A stretch of 10,196 bases of DNA from the NCBI GenBank assembly GCA_003552325.1, contig PUKM01000048.1, positions 1-10,196 on the forward strand, in the 5' to 3' direction. Source of the DNA: Natrialbaceae archaeon. GTDB taxonomy: Archaea; Halobacteriota; Halobacteria; Halobacteriales; Natrialbaceae. The notes beneath the pieces were generated by a model, which saw nothing but the letters and a program-made list of their open reading frames with translations, made no database searches and was not told the origin of the DNA. Of this stretch, positions 1 to 7,036 are shown one piece after another. How positions within the stretch are numbered: the first letter of the stretch is position 1; the number at the start of each line of letters is the position of its first letter. Made by a program: the position numbers and the translations under genes.

Positions 1-700
1 GCGTGAGGGCCGTCTCACAACTGGGACACTGCTCGAGCAACGTTCGAAGCGGCCGACCAGCGGCCAATCGAATGGGGTCGTCGACCCGCCCCTCGAGGAC
101 GCGTGCGGCGGCCAGTTCGGCGATGGCAGCCGGGCGGTTCAACAACGTGCGGGTGCCGTCGCCGACGATGACGACGTACTCGCGGCCCGAGCGTTGTTCG
201 GCGTGGGCCTCGAGCGTCGCGGGCGTCAGCTCGTCGGCGACAGCAGCGAGTTCGTCTGGGAACTGGTCACGAAGGGGTGCCATTTCGGCCTCCCACTCGT
301 TTCGGAACGTGGTGTCGAGCGCCACGTCCTCACCTTCGAGAGTGATCACACCGGCCTCGAGCAGCGCCTCGAAAATGGCATCGCCGCCGGGATGGCGCTC
401 GTCGGTATCGGCGAGTGATCCGGGGTCGACGCTGTCGACCTCGAGGTGGTCGAACGCGTCAGTCGGCAGTGGAAGCCTGGCGACCAGTTTAGGGGCGAAC
501 TGTGGGGTGTAGGGAATCACGTACCCACGGAGGGCGATAGCCAGTGATCCGACCGTGCCGACGACCAGGGCGAATCGTCGACGGCGGGCAAGCGCGAGTA
601 CGCCGACGATACCGGCAAGGACGACCAGATTGACGAGCGTACAGGGGAGACACCGGTTCGACCCGGTGTACTCCGGCCGACGAATCGAGTCGAGAGACAT
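1..700 (-). CDS. Conserved-looking membrane-anchored protein of unknown function (partial, C-terminus missing)
   Basis: I read this minus-strand frame by hand from the ATG at 698-700; it stays open for 233 codons to the window edge, so the C-terminus is missing. The protein begins MSLDSIRRPEY, has a CLPC pair (C17, C20), then two hydrophobic stretches at about residues 21-38 and 43-60 separated by an arginine cluster (RRRR), which fits a two-helix membrane hairpin. The rest is soluble and acidic, with a second pair CPSC (C225, C228) just before the edge. Codon use and third-position GC match the neighbours, while the plus-strand reading of the same DNA gives a Ser/Arg-rich shadow. I do not recognise a named family. 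The two CxxC pairs could bind a metal or act as thiols, but that is inference. It is transcribed divergently from the TrmB regulator. Confidence 0.75.
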   Translation of the reverse strand, partial: MSLDSIRRPEYTGSNRCLPCTLVNLVVLAGIVGVLALARRRRFALVVGTVGSLAIALRGYVIPYTPQFAPKLVARLPLPTDAFDHLEVDSVDPGSLADTDERHPGGDAIFEALLEAGVITLEGEDVALDTTFRNEWEAEMAPLRDQFPDELAAVADELTPATLEAHAEQRSGREYVVIVGDGTRTLLNRPAAIAELAAARVLEGRVDDPIRLAAGRPLRTLLEQCPSCETALT

Positions 701-881
701 CGCAGGGGGCTTTCGGCCCCAGCGATATCAGTCTACCTCCCGAACACAATCTTTTTACAATTGGTGTGGTAATAAGTCCCATTGGTTATGTATGGCGCAG
801 GCTTATCACGGTGCCCTCACCTCGAGTGTCCTCCAGAAAACGTGACCAACGGAGGGGACGTCCGTACCACACACACGAGCT
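701..881. promoter_or_regulatory. Divergent intergenic promoter region
   Basis: This 181-bp gap separates two divergent genes, so it should carry both promoters. It is clearly more AT-rich than the genes in its middle part (about 741-795). For the minus-strand gene, the best TATA-like element is TTGTAAAAAG (minus strand, 760-751), which would place the transcript start near 725-730. For the regulator, candidate AT-rich elements are AATAAG (771-776), TTATGTAT (786-793) and CTTATC (812-817); I cannot choose between them. No ATG or GTG lies in frame upstream of 882 before the stop at 843-845. A GGAGG at 851-855 is 26 bases from the ATG, too far for a normal ribosome binding site. Confidence 0.5.
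706..720 (-). other. Short GC hairpin just upstream of the minus-strand start codon
   Basis: Read on the minus strand, GGGGC pairs with GCCCC around a five-base CGAAA loop, ending five bases before the ATG at 700. If the transcript starts near 725-730, this hairpin would sit in the short 5' leader and could hinder ribosome access. Five GC pairs in a GC-rich genome can also arise by chance. Confidence 0.35.
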
Positions 882-1958
882 ATGGAGACCAGTAATCTCA
901 TTGGAACACTCGAGGATGCGGGCCTCTCGCCGTACCAGGCAGAGGCGTACGTGACGTTGCTCGAGTTGGGTGCCTCACCAGCGACGGAGATCGCTAAATC
1001 GAGTGCGGTTCCTGACCCGCGCATCTACGACGTGCTTCGGGACCTGGCGGATAAAGGATACATCGAGACGTACGAACAGGGCAGTTTACACGCCAGAGCC
1101 CACAGTCCCGCGGATGTCCTCGCTGACCTTCGTTCGCGGGCGTCGCGTTTCGAAGCCGCGGCCGAGGAGATCGAAGAGCGGTGGCACCGCCCGGACCTCG
1201 AAGAACACCACGTCAATATCGTCAAACGGTTCGAGACGGTCCTCAGCCGAACCAAAGAAGTGATTCGGGCCGCAGAATCCCAGGTCCAGATCGGGGCGAC
1301 GCCAGCCGAGTTCGAGCAGTTACGCGGTCCACTCGAGACGGCTATCGACAACGGCGTCAACGTGCGACTCTGTCTGTTTCCGACAGACAACGAACGCCCG
1401 AGCCAGCCGTCGAGAGACGTGTTAGCGAAGACCTGTACGGAGGCGCGCATCCGGACGATCCCGTCACCGTTTCTGACCCTCGTCGACCGGTCCTGGACGG
1501 GCTTCTCACCCAACCGAGGCTCGGTGAACGAGTACGGCGTCATCGTCAATGACCGGGCCCACGCGTACGTCTTCAACTGGTACTTTTTGACCTGCCTCTG
1601 GGAGGTCAACGAGCCAATTTACACTGATCGGTCTACATCTCCCCCGATGACGTTCGTCGACATCCGCCGCTGTATCCGTGAACTCGAGCCACGCATCGCG
1701 GACGGTGTTCGGCCCAGCGTCTCCGTCGAGGGGTTCGACACCGACACTGGACGAGCGGTGCGGGCCGACGGCACGATTACGGCCGTCGATTACGCCGGTG
1801 GGCAGCACACCCCCGACCAGCCAACGCCGTTGTCCGGGCTCTCCGGAAAAGCATCAATAACCCTCGAGACCGCAGACGGCGACATCGAAATCGGTGGGTG
1901 GGGAGCCATGCTCGAGGATATCGAAGCGACAAAAATCGTTGTGAACAGCTTCGAGTAG
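882..1958 (+). CDS. TrmB-family sugar-sensing transcription regulator
   Basis: This 358-residue protein has the layout of archaeal TrmB regulators. A winged helix-turn-helix spans about residues 8-80, with the typical GLSPYQAEAYVTLLELG opening (14-30) and a probable recognition helix PDPRIYDVLRDL (44-55). A helical linker rich in Glu and Arg (about 80-110) follows, then a C-terminal sensor domain. That domain ends in GGWGAMLEDIE (338-348); in this stretch G339 and E345 have the same spacing as the maltose-contacting Gly320 and Glu326 I recall from the Thermococcus litoralis TrmB structure, which suggests that a sugar ligand is still bound. The length matches the family. The ATG at 882 is the first possible start after an in-frame stop at 843. 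It lies 128 bp upstream of the sugar ABC operon in the same orientation, so it most likely controls that operon; this is inferred from position. Confidence 0.9.
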   Translation: METSNLIGTLEDAGLSPYQAEAYVTLLELGASPATEIAKSSAVPDPRIYDVLRDLADKGYIETYEQGSLHARAHSPADVLADLRSRASRFEAAAEEIEERWHRPDLEEHHVNIVKRFETVLSRTKEVIRAAESQVQIGATPAEFEQLRGPLETAIDNGVNVRLCLFPTDNERPSQPSRDVLAKTCTEARIRTIPSPFLTLVDRSWTGFSPNRGSVNEYGVIVNDRAHAYVFNWYFLTCLWEVNEPIYTDRSTSPPMTFVDIRRCIRELEPRIADGVRPSVSVEGFDTDTGRAVRADGTITAVDYAGGQHTPDQPTPLSGLSGKASITLETADGDIEIGGWGAMLEDIEATKIVVNSFE

Positions 1959-2086
1959 TCTGTCGTTTTCGCCGCTAATGTGCTCTTACCATCGATGGCC
2001 ATCTATCGACTGCTGCAAAATTAACAACAGCTGTTGTATCTCATCCATTAACTATAAGTGTTCTTCACGAGCATACCTATAACTAC
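1959..2086 (+). promoter_or_regulatory. Promoter region of the sugar ABC operon
   Basis: This AT-richer gap between the regulator and the binding-protein gene contains TATAA at 2053-2057, about 30 bases before the ATG at 2087. Archaeal transcription normally begins about 25 bases after the TATA box, so the message should have a leader of only a few bases or none, which is common in haloarchaea. No Shine-Dalgarno sequence is present before 2087, in agreement. CTATAA occurs twice, at 2052-2057 and 2077-2082; only the first is at TATA distance. A perfect palindrome lies upstream of the TATA box (separate entry). Nested short dyads, CCATCGATGG (1989-1998) and GATGGCCATC (1994-2003), lie between the regulator's stop and that palindrome. 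No strong T-run terminator follows the regulator; only a weak GTTTTC is seen. Confidence 0.65.
2024..2037. promoter_or_regulatory. Perfect 14-bp palindrome, candidate operator upstream of the TATA box
   Basis: ACAACAGCTGTTGT is identical to its own reverse complement and ends 15 bp before the TATAA of the operon promoter. A site in this position could bind a dimeric activator upstream of TBP/TFB or, less directly, a repressor. The TrmB-family protein encoded just upstream is the obvious candidate binder. The sequence does not resemble the TACT-N7/8-GAGTA motif I recall for Halobacterium TrmB, so the assignment is inference. Confidence 0.5.
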
Positions 2087-3550
2087 ATGTCTGATAATGG
2101 CACTCACGGTGGGCATGAGGCAAACGTTTCCCGACGAACATTCGTCGCTGCAGCAGGTGCTGCTGGTACGGCCAGTCTCGCCGGCTGTATCTACGGTGAC
2201 GATGAGGACGAGGATGCGGTCGTTATCTCGATGGGGTCACAGACCATCGAGGACGTCGAGGACGCGATGCCCGACCTGCTGTACGAGAACGGACTGGACG
2301 AGGACATCGACATCCGATTTAGCTCACAGGAAGACGATTCGGGTGAACAGCGTGACCACTACCTCTCGGTGCTCGAGGCAGAGGAATCCGAACCCGACCT
2401 GATGATGGTCGACACCGGGTGGACGAACATCCTGATCGAGCGGGGACTCATCGCGAACCTTTCGGAGGAACTCGACGACGAGACGCTCGATCTGATCGAC
2501 AACGAGTACTTCGATGCGTTCACCGACACCGCGCGCGACCCGGACGGGGACCTGTTCGGACTGCCACTGTTCCCGGACTACGCGGTGATGTATTACAACA
2601 AAAACTACGCGCGGGACGCCGGCTACGACGACGACGATTTCGAACAGTGGGAGACCGAGCCGATGAGCTGGCAGGAGTGGGCGGAACTGACCGAAGAGAT
2701 CGTCGAGGCCTCGGATGCCGAGTTCGGCTTTGCGACCCAGTGGGACATCTACGAGGGCACGGCGTGCTGTACCTGGAACGAGGTCATGACGTCGTGGGGC
2801 GGCGCGTACTTCGGTGGCGAGGAGAACCTCGCCGGCCCGATTGGCGAGCGCCCGGTCACGGTCGACGAAGAGGAGTTCATCGAAGGACTGCGGATGATGT
2901 ACACCTTCGCCGCCGAGGAAGAAGACGACGAAACACACGACGACTTCCCGGTTGGCATCGCCTCCCCGGACATCACGTCGTGGGACGAAGAACCCGCACG
3001 GGAACCCTTCTCCTCCGGCGACGCCGCGATGCTCCGCAACTGGCCATACGTCATCCCGGTGACGCTCGGGGATGATGACTACCCACTGAACGACGAAGAC
3101 GACCTCGGTGCAATGCCGATCCCCTACGGTGTCGAGGAAGGCGAAGGCGCGTACGAAGGGACTGGTGGGACGACGTCAGCACAGGGTGGCTGGCACATTG
3201 CAATGAACCCGAACACCGAACGCCAGGACGAGGCACTCCAGATCATGCAAGCGATGACCGAGGACGACTTCAACCTCGGCATGCTCGAGGTCATCGCGTG
3301 GTTGCCACCGAAACCCGAGCTGTTCGACGACGAAGAGGCGACCGACGAAGATGCCGTCGGTGACATCGCCCACTACATGGACACCCTTCGAGTGTCCGGT
3401 GAAGGCGCGATGCCGCGGCCGGTGACCGACCAGTGGCCAACGCAGGTCGACATCATCGCCGAACGTGTCAACCAGGCGGTGAGTGGGGACGAAACACCGG
3501 AGGAATCCGCCGAGCAACTGCAAGAACAGCTCGAGGACTCTGAAGCCTAA
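2087..3550 (+). CDS. Sugar ABC transporter solute-binding lipoprotein (Tat-exported)
   Basis: This 487-residue extracellular binding protein delivers the substrate to the permeases. The N-terminus has a twin-arginine motif SRRTF (15-19), an Ala/Gly hydrophobic stretch and a lipobox LAGC with Cys34 as the likely lipidated residue, so it should be exported folded and anchored in the membrane. The mature part is strongly acidic and shows features of the extracellular solute-binding family 1 (MalE-like): a WGG segment near residue 235, a SSGDAAML segment near 309-316, and GGWHIAMN followed by a helix rich in Ala and Gln near 365-385. It is the first gene of the operon and probably leaderless. Two adjacent cysteines (C227, C228) are unusual for an exported haloarchaeal protein. 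The substrate is probably a sugar or oligosaccharide but cannot be specified. Confidence 0.9.
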   Translation: MSDNGTHGGHEANVSRRTFVAAAGAAGTASLAGCIYGDDEDEDAVVISMGSQTIEDVEDAMPDLLYENGLDEDIDIRFSSQEDDSGEQRDHYLSVLEAEESEPDLMMVDTGWTNILIERGLIANLSEELDDETLDLIDNEYFDAFTDTARDPDGDLFGLPLFPDYAVMYYNKNYARDAGYDDDDFEQWETEPMSWQEWAELTEEIVEASDAEFGFATQWDIYEGTACCTWNEVMTSWGGAYFGGEENLAGPIGERPVTVDEEEFIEGLRMMYTFAAEEEDDETHDDFPVGIASPDITSWDEEPAREPFSSGDAAMLRNWPYVIPVTLGDDDYPLNDEDDLGAMPIPYGVEEGEGAYEGTGGTTSAQGGWHIAMNPNTERQDEALQIMQAMTEDDFNLGMLEVIAWLPPKPELFDDEEATDEDAVGDIAHYMDTLRVSGEGAMPRPVTDQWPTQVDIIAERVNQAVSGDETPEESAEQLQEQLEDSEA

Positions 3551-3552
3551 CG

Positions 3553-4578
3553 ATGAGCGCCGAAACTGACGGACAGGTACCCGCCGCTGAGCAACACTCG
3601 CGGCGGTCGGGGCCACTGGTTGCAGTGACGCGGTGGCTCGAGAACCTCGGGGAGACGGCGTTTGCCTACTTACTGTTGACGCCGGTGTTTCTCCTGTTGG
3701 GTTCGATCGCCCTGTATCCGCTGTTGCGGACGTTCGAGCTGTCGCTCTATGCGAACGTGCTGGGGGCGGGTGAGCCCGAGTTCGTCGGCTTCCAGAACTA
3801 CGTCGAGATGTTTACCGGGGCTCGAAACGCTGATTTCCCCGGTTCGACGACGTTCTTGCCAGCGACTGAAACCAGCTCGAGCTTTCCGTTTATTCACGTC
3901 GATGGATGGTTGCGCAGTGCACTGATCGTGACGCTGTTGTTCACGGTCGTGAGCGTCTTTTTCGAGACGATCATCGGATTCGGGCAGGCGCTCGTGTTGG
4001 ACCAGGAGTTCCGGGGCCGTCGCTGGGTGCGAGCGGCAATCATCATCCCGTGGGCGATTCCGATCGTGATCCAGGGGATGATCTTCTACCTGATGTTCCA
4101 CCCCAGTACCGGCTTTCTCACACCATACCTGTCGAGCATCGGGCTCGTCGCCGGGACGAACACGTTGAACGACCCCTGGAGTGCGCTCTTGATCGTGACG
4201 GTCGCCGACATCTGGAAGACGTCGGCGTTCATGGCACTCCTGATATTGGCCGGACTCCAGAGTATCGACCGAAGCCTGTACGACGTGGCGAAAGTCGCCG
4301 GCGCGACCAAGTGGCAACAGTTCAAGATGATCACGTTCCCGCTCGTCCTGCCGGCGGGGGGGATTGCGATCCTCTTCCGGACCATCGACGCCATGCGGAT
4401 TTACGGGCTCATCGACTCCGTCTCGAGTTGTACCGTCGTGCCGTCGCTGTCGTGTATGGTCGTCGAAACGTTCAACACTGCTCGAGGGCTGTCCTCTGCG
4501 GTGGCGTTCGTGACGGCGGCCATCATTGGCTTGCTCGTGACGATCGTGATCATCCAACAAGTTCGGGAGGGGATCTAA
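3553..4578 (+). CDS. Sugar ABC transporter permease, MalF type
   Basis: This 341-residue inner-membrane subunit forms half of the transport channel. Six hydrophobic segments are visible at about residues 36-57, 122-148, 161-181, 209-234, 263-285 and 308-335, with a long external loop (about 65-120) between the first two. The cytoplasmic EAA loop that docks on the ATPase is YDVAKVAGATKWQQFKMITFPLVLP in residues 243-267, given here in pieces: YDVAKVAGA (243-251) and FPLVLP at its end. The gene begins two bases after the binding-protein stop. The external segment before the last helix carries two cysteines, C293 and C301, where many relatives have a Gly-rich TGGGP-like stretch; a disulfide is possible. 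It pairs with the next gene as a heterodimer. Confidence 0.9.
   Translation: MSAETDGQVPAAEQHSRRSGPLVAVTRWLENLGETAFAYLLLTPVFLLLGSIALYPLLRTFELSLYANVLGAGEPEFVGFQNYVEMFTGARNADFPGSTTFLPATETSSSFPFIHVDGWLRSALIVTLLFTVVSVFFETIIGFGQALVLDQEFRGRRWVRAAIIIPWAIPIVIQGMIFYLMFHPSTGFLTPYLSSIGLVAGTNTLNDPWSALLIVTVADIWKTSAFMALLILAGLQSIDRSLYDVAKVAGATKWQQFKMITFPLVLPAGGIAILFRTIDAMRIYGLIDSVSSCTVVPSLSCMVVETFNTARGLSSAVAFVTAAIIGLLVTIVIIQQVREGI
4566..4573 (+). promoter_or_regulatory. Strong ribosome binding site inside the operon
   Basis: GGAGGGGA lies inside the 3' end of the first permease gene; its GGAGG core is nine bases before the ATG at 4580. It is the only clear Shine-Dalgarno sequence among the operon's genes and supports this start for the second permease. 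Confidence 0.6.
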
Positions 4579-4579
4579 G

Positions 4580-5578
4580 ATGGCAACACAGACCGAACAA
4601 CAGACCGGAAGCGACGAACAGAACCTCGGACCACTGCAACAGTGGACACAGGGGGTACTCTCCGACCAGGAGAAACAACAGCGTCTCTACCGGGCGCTGT
4701 TTTACGTCGCGGCCATCTTCTTCCTCGTGACCACGCTGTTCCCGTTCTACTGGCTCCTCGTGCTCGCGTTGACACCGAACAGTGCGATCCTCGGTGGCGA
4801 CTGGTCGCTCCCAGTGATTGGCCTCGAGTTCCCCCACCCGCAGGGATTCAACGTCGTCGCGTTCGTCGAGGTCTTCCAACAGGTGCCGTTTCACCTGTAC
4901 GTGTTCAACAGCTTCGTGCTCGCGGTGACGACGACGATCATCGTGATCGCCGTGGCGAGTCTCGCAGGCTACGTCTTCGGCCGGCTGGACTTCCCCGGCC
5001 GCGGACCACTGCTCCTCGGCATCCTCGTGGTCTCGTACTTCCCACCGGCAGCATTCTTGATCCCCCTGTTCGACGCGTTCCTCGGGAACGCCGTCGTGCT
5101 CCCGTTCGTCGGGATCGAGCTGTTCGAGCCACCGCGACTTGTGAACACGCCAGGGGCGATGATCATGCCCTTTAGCGCGTTGTTCTTGCCGTTGTCGATT
5201 TTCATCCTGATGACGTTCTACAGCCAGATTCCGGACGGCCTGGAGGACGCTGCCCGTGTCGAGGGGACGACCCGCCTCGGCGCACTCGTCAGGGTGATCA
5301 TGCCGCTGTCAGCGCCGGGGGTTGCGACCGCCGCCGTGTTGACCTTTATTGCGGTATACAACGAGTACTTCTTCAGCGAGATCATGGCACTCGAGAACGT
5401 CCCGCAGAACTGGTCGCCACTCGTTGGCGGGATCTTGAGCTACCAGGACCAGTATACGACCGACTTCAACCTGATGGCGGCTGCGAGTATCGTTGGGGTA
5501 CTCCCGATGTTGATCCTCGTGATCGTCGCCCAGGAAAAGATCGTCAGCGGACTGACCGCTGGCGCACTGAAAGAATAA
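4580..5578 (+). CDS. Sugar ABC transporter permease, MalG type
   Basis: This 332-residue protein is the second channel subunit. A Gln-rich soluble N-terminal arm (1-37) precedes six hydrophobic segments at about residues 39-64, 108-133, 143-165, 192-214, 247-266 and 297-318. The EAA loop reads EDAARVEGT (222-230) followed by MPLSAPG (241-247), and the protein ends with the QEKIVSGLTAGALK segment typical of MalG-like permeases. The gene starts one base after the preceding stop and has a strong ribosome binding site. Its own stop codon (TAA, 5576-5578) overlaps another ATG (see the micro-ORF entry). Confidence 0.9.
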   Translation: MATQTEQQTGSDEQNLGPLQQWTQGVLSDQEKQQRLYRALFYVAAIFFLVTTLFPFYWLLVLALTPNSAILGGDWSLPVIGLEFPHPQGFNVVAFVEVFQQVPFHLYVFNSFVLAVTTTIIVIAVASLAGYVFGRLDFPGRGPLLLGILVVSYFPPAAFLIPLFDAFLGNAVVLPFVGIELFEPPRLVNTPGAMIMPFSALFLPLSIFILMTFYSQIPDGLEDAARVEGTTRLGALVRVIMPLSAPGVATAAVLTFIAVYNEYFFSEIMALENVPQNWSPLVGGILSYQDQYTTDFNLMAAASIVGVLPMLILVIVAQEKIVSGLTAGALKE

Positions 5579-5604
5579 TGAGATCACAACAATGGCACAA
5601 TTAA
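5578..5604 (+). other. Micro-ORF overlapping the permease stop and the ATPase start
   Basis: The permease stop TAA shares its last A with an ATG at 5578-5580, making TAATG. This opens an eight-codon frame ending in TAA at 5602-5604, which runs past the ATPase ATG at 5592 in another frame. A ribosome that reinitiates there would terminate just past the ATPase start. This may affect how much ATPase is made relative to permease, or it may be a chance overlap. Confidence 0.25.
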
Positions 5605-6821
5605 CCCTAGAACACGTCACGAAGCAGTACGAAGACGTTACTGCCGTCGACGATATGAACCTCGATATCAGAGACGGCGAGTTCGTCTGTCTCGTCGGCC
5701 CTTCCGGCTGTGGAAAGTCGACGACGATGGAAACGATTGCTGGGCTCACCAAGCCGACTGAGGGAACGATCCGGATCGGTGACCGGGACGTCACGAAACT
5801 CCCGCCGAAAGACCGGGGGGTCGCGATGGTCTTTCAGAACATCGCCCTGTTCCCCCACATGGACGTCTACGACAACATCTCCTTTGGGCTCAGATTGCGT
5901 GATTTCGACACCGACGAAATCGATCGTCGGGTCAATCGCGCGACCGAAATCGTCCAACTCGAGGGGATGCTCGATCGGATGCCCGACGAGATGTCCGGGG
6001 GACAACGCCAGCGCGTGGCGATCGCCCGTGCGATCGTTCGGAACCCGGACGTCTTCCTGATGGACGAGCCACTGGCAAACTTAGACGCCAAACTGCGCGT
6101 CCACATGCGCACGGAGTTACAGCGGCTGCACAAGGAACTGGACACGACGATCATCTACGTGACCCACGACCAGGCCGAAGCGATGACGATGTCGGATCGG
6201 ATCGCCGTCATCAACGCGGGTGAACTCCAGCAGATCGACCCGCCGCTGGTCTGTTACAACCAACCGGCGAACCTCTTCGTCGCTGGCTTCATCGGCTCAC
6301 CGTCGATGAACTTCGTCGAGGGCGAACTCACTGACTCCGGCGTCCGGACCAGCTCGTTCCACGTCGACTGTGACGTGAGTGCGATCGACGGCGTCAGCGT
6401 TGGCGATCCAATCACGGTTGGCGTCCGGCCAGAAGACGTCCACCTCGCTGATCGAGGCCAGGACGTCACCGCCCCAACCCAACCGATTCCCGTCGACACG
6501 GACGTTCTCGAGCCGATGGGGAACGAGGTGTTCGTCTACCTCAAACTCGAGAGCGGTTCGGACCGAACCATGGCCGAGACCGAAATCGATGGTGACAAAG
6601 AAGTCGTTGCCGGTCCACAGGGCCAACTCTTAATGAGTCTCGAACCCGACACCGATATCGAGGAAGACCAGCAAGTCGAGGTCGTTCTCGACCGAACCAG
6701 CATCCACCTGTTCGATAGCCAGACTGGTAACGCACTCGTCCACGGCGTCGAACACCTCGGAAACGCCAGGGTCGGGGACGAAGCCACACACGCTGGCGCA
6801 GAATCAGATAGTTATACATGA
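5592..6821 (+). CDS. Sugar ABC transporter ATPase, MalK/UgpC type
   Basis: This 409-residue subunit powers uptake by hydrolysing ATP on the cytoplasmic face. All nucleotide-binding motifs are intact: Walker A GPSGCGKST (36-44), Q-loop Q82, signature MSGGQ (134-138), Walker B ending in D158-E159, D-loop NLDAKL (163-168) and switch His192. After about residue 235 there is a TOBE-type regulatory region like that of MalK, with VGVRPED at 276-282. After the usual end of the fold (about residue 383) a 26-residue polar tail remains, making the protein somewhat longer than the usual 360-390 residues. The start codon is followed by the codons TTA and CTA, which look rare here. No good Shine-Dalgarno sequence is seen; translation may depend on the permease gene 13 bases upstream. 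The last four bases overlap the next gene. Confidence 0.93.
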   Translation: MAQLTLEHVTKQYEDVTAVDDMNLDIRDGEFVCLVGPSGCGKSTTMETIAGLTKPTEGTIRIGDRDVTKLPPKDRGVAMVFQNIALFPHMDVYDNISFGLRLRDFDTDEIDRRVNRATEIVQLEGMLDRMPDEMSGGQRQRVAIARAIVRNPDVFLMDEPLANLDAKLRVHMRTELQRLHKELDTTIIYVTHDQAEAMTMSDRIAVINAGELQQIDPPLVCYNQPANLFVAGFIGSPSMNFVEGELTDSGVRTSSFHVDCDVSAIDGVSVGDPITVGVRPEDVHLADRGQDVTAPTQPIPVDTDVLEPMGNEVFVYLKLESGSDRTMAETEIDGDKEVVAGPQGQLLMSLEPDTDIEEDQQVEVVLDRTSIHLFDSQTGNALVHGVEHLGNARVGDEATHAGAESDSYT

Positions 6822-7021
6822 GTTCGCTCGTGCCCCTGGTGTATTACGGCGGCTTACTCATCCTGTTTTTCTTCTGGATCTACGGGATTATCTCGTTTAT
6901 CCTCGATATGAAAAACACGGTGATTCCAGGTATTCGTCAGTACCGCCGCGGGCGCAAGCAGTTGAAAGCGAAACGTGAGCGTGAGCGCGAACGCGAAGAC
7001 GAAGAACGTCAACTCTATTGA
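6818..7021 (+). CDS. Small single-pass membrane protein of the transporter operon
   Basis: This 67-residue protein is not one I recognise. Its ATG overlaps the ATPase stop as ATGA (6818-6821), strong evidence for a translated, coupled gene. Residues 8-29 form a single very hydrophobic helix (LVYYGGLLILFFFWIYGII and on), followed by a basic, strongly charged tail. The tail includes four tandem Arg-Glu pairs, encoded by a 24-base stretch at 6974-6997, which suggests a helical cytoplasmic tail. The net-basic tail is unusual in this acidic proteome and would suit contact with lipid head groups or with the acidic transporter subunits. It lies between the ATPase and the dehydrogenase, so a role in assembly or regulation of the importer is possible; that is inference from position. 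Confidence 0.85.
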   Translation: MSSLVPLVYYGGLLILFFFWIYGIISFILDMKNTVIPGIRQYRRGRKQLKAKREREREREDEERQLY

Positions 7022-7036
7022 CGAGTCCCTCGATAC

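Noticed and set aside
3..512. Plus-strand open frame at the left edge
   Set aside because: The product is Ser/Arg/Ala-rich low complexity. The minus-strand frame has acidic composition, a clear start and membrane helices.
851..855. GGAGG as the ribosome binding site of the TrmB gene
   Set aside because: It is 26 bases from the ATG at 882 and no in-frame start lies nearer.
764..872. GTGTGGT (764-770) and ACCACAC (866-872) as a long-range inverted repeat
   Set aside because: Seven bases about 100 bp apart is within chance, and the second copy is part of a simple CA-rich run.
3670..4560. 296-codon minus-strand frame opposite the first permease
   Set aside because: It gives a hydrophilic His/Arg/Asp-rich peptide with no domain, and the plus strand encodes an obvious permease.
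6974..6997. Tandem Arg-Glu codons as a possible slippage or unstable repeat
   Set aside because: The codons vary (CGT/CGC, GAG/GAA), so the DNA is not an exact repeat and seems selected at the protein level.
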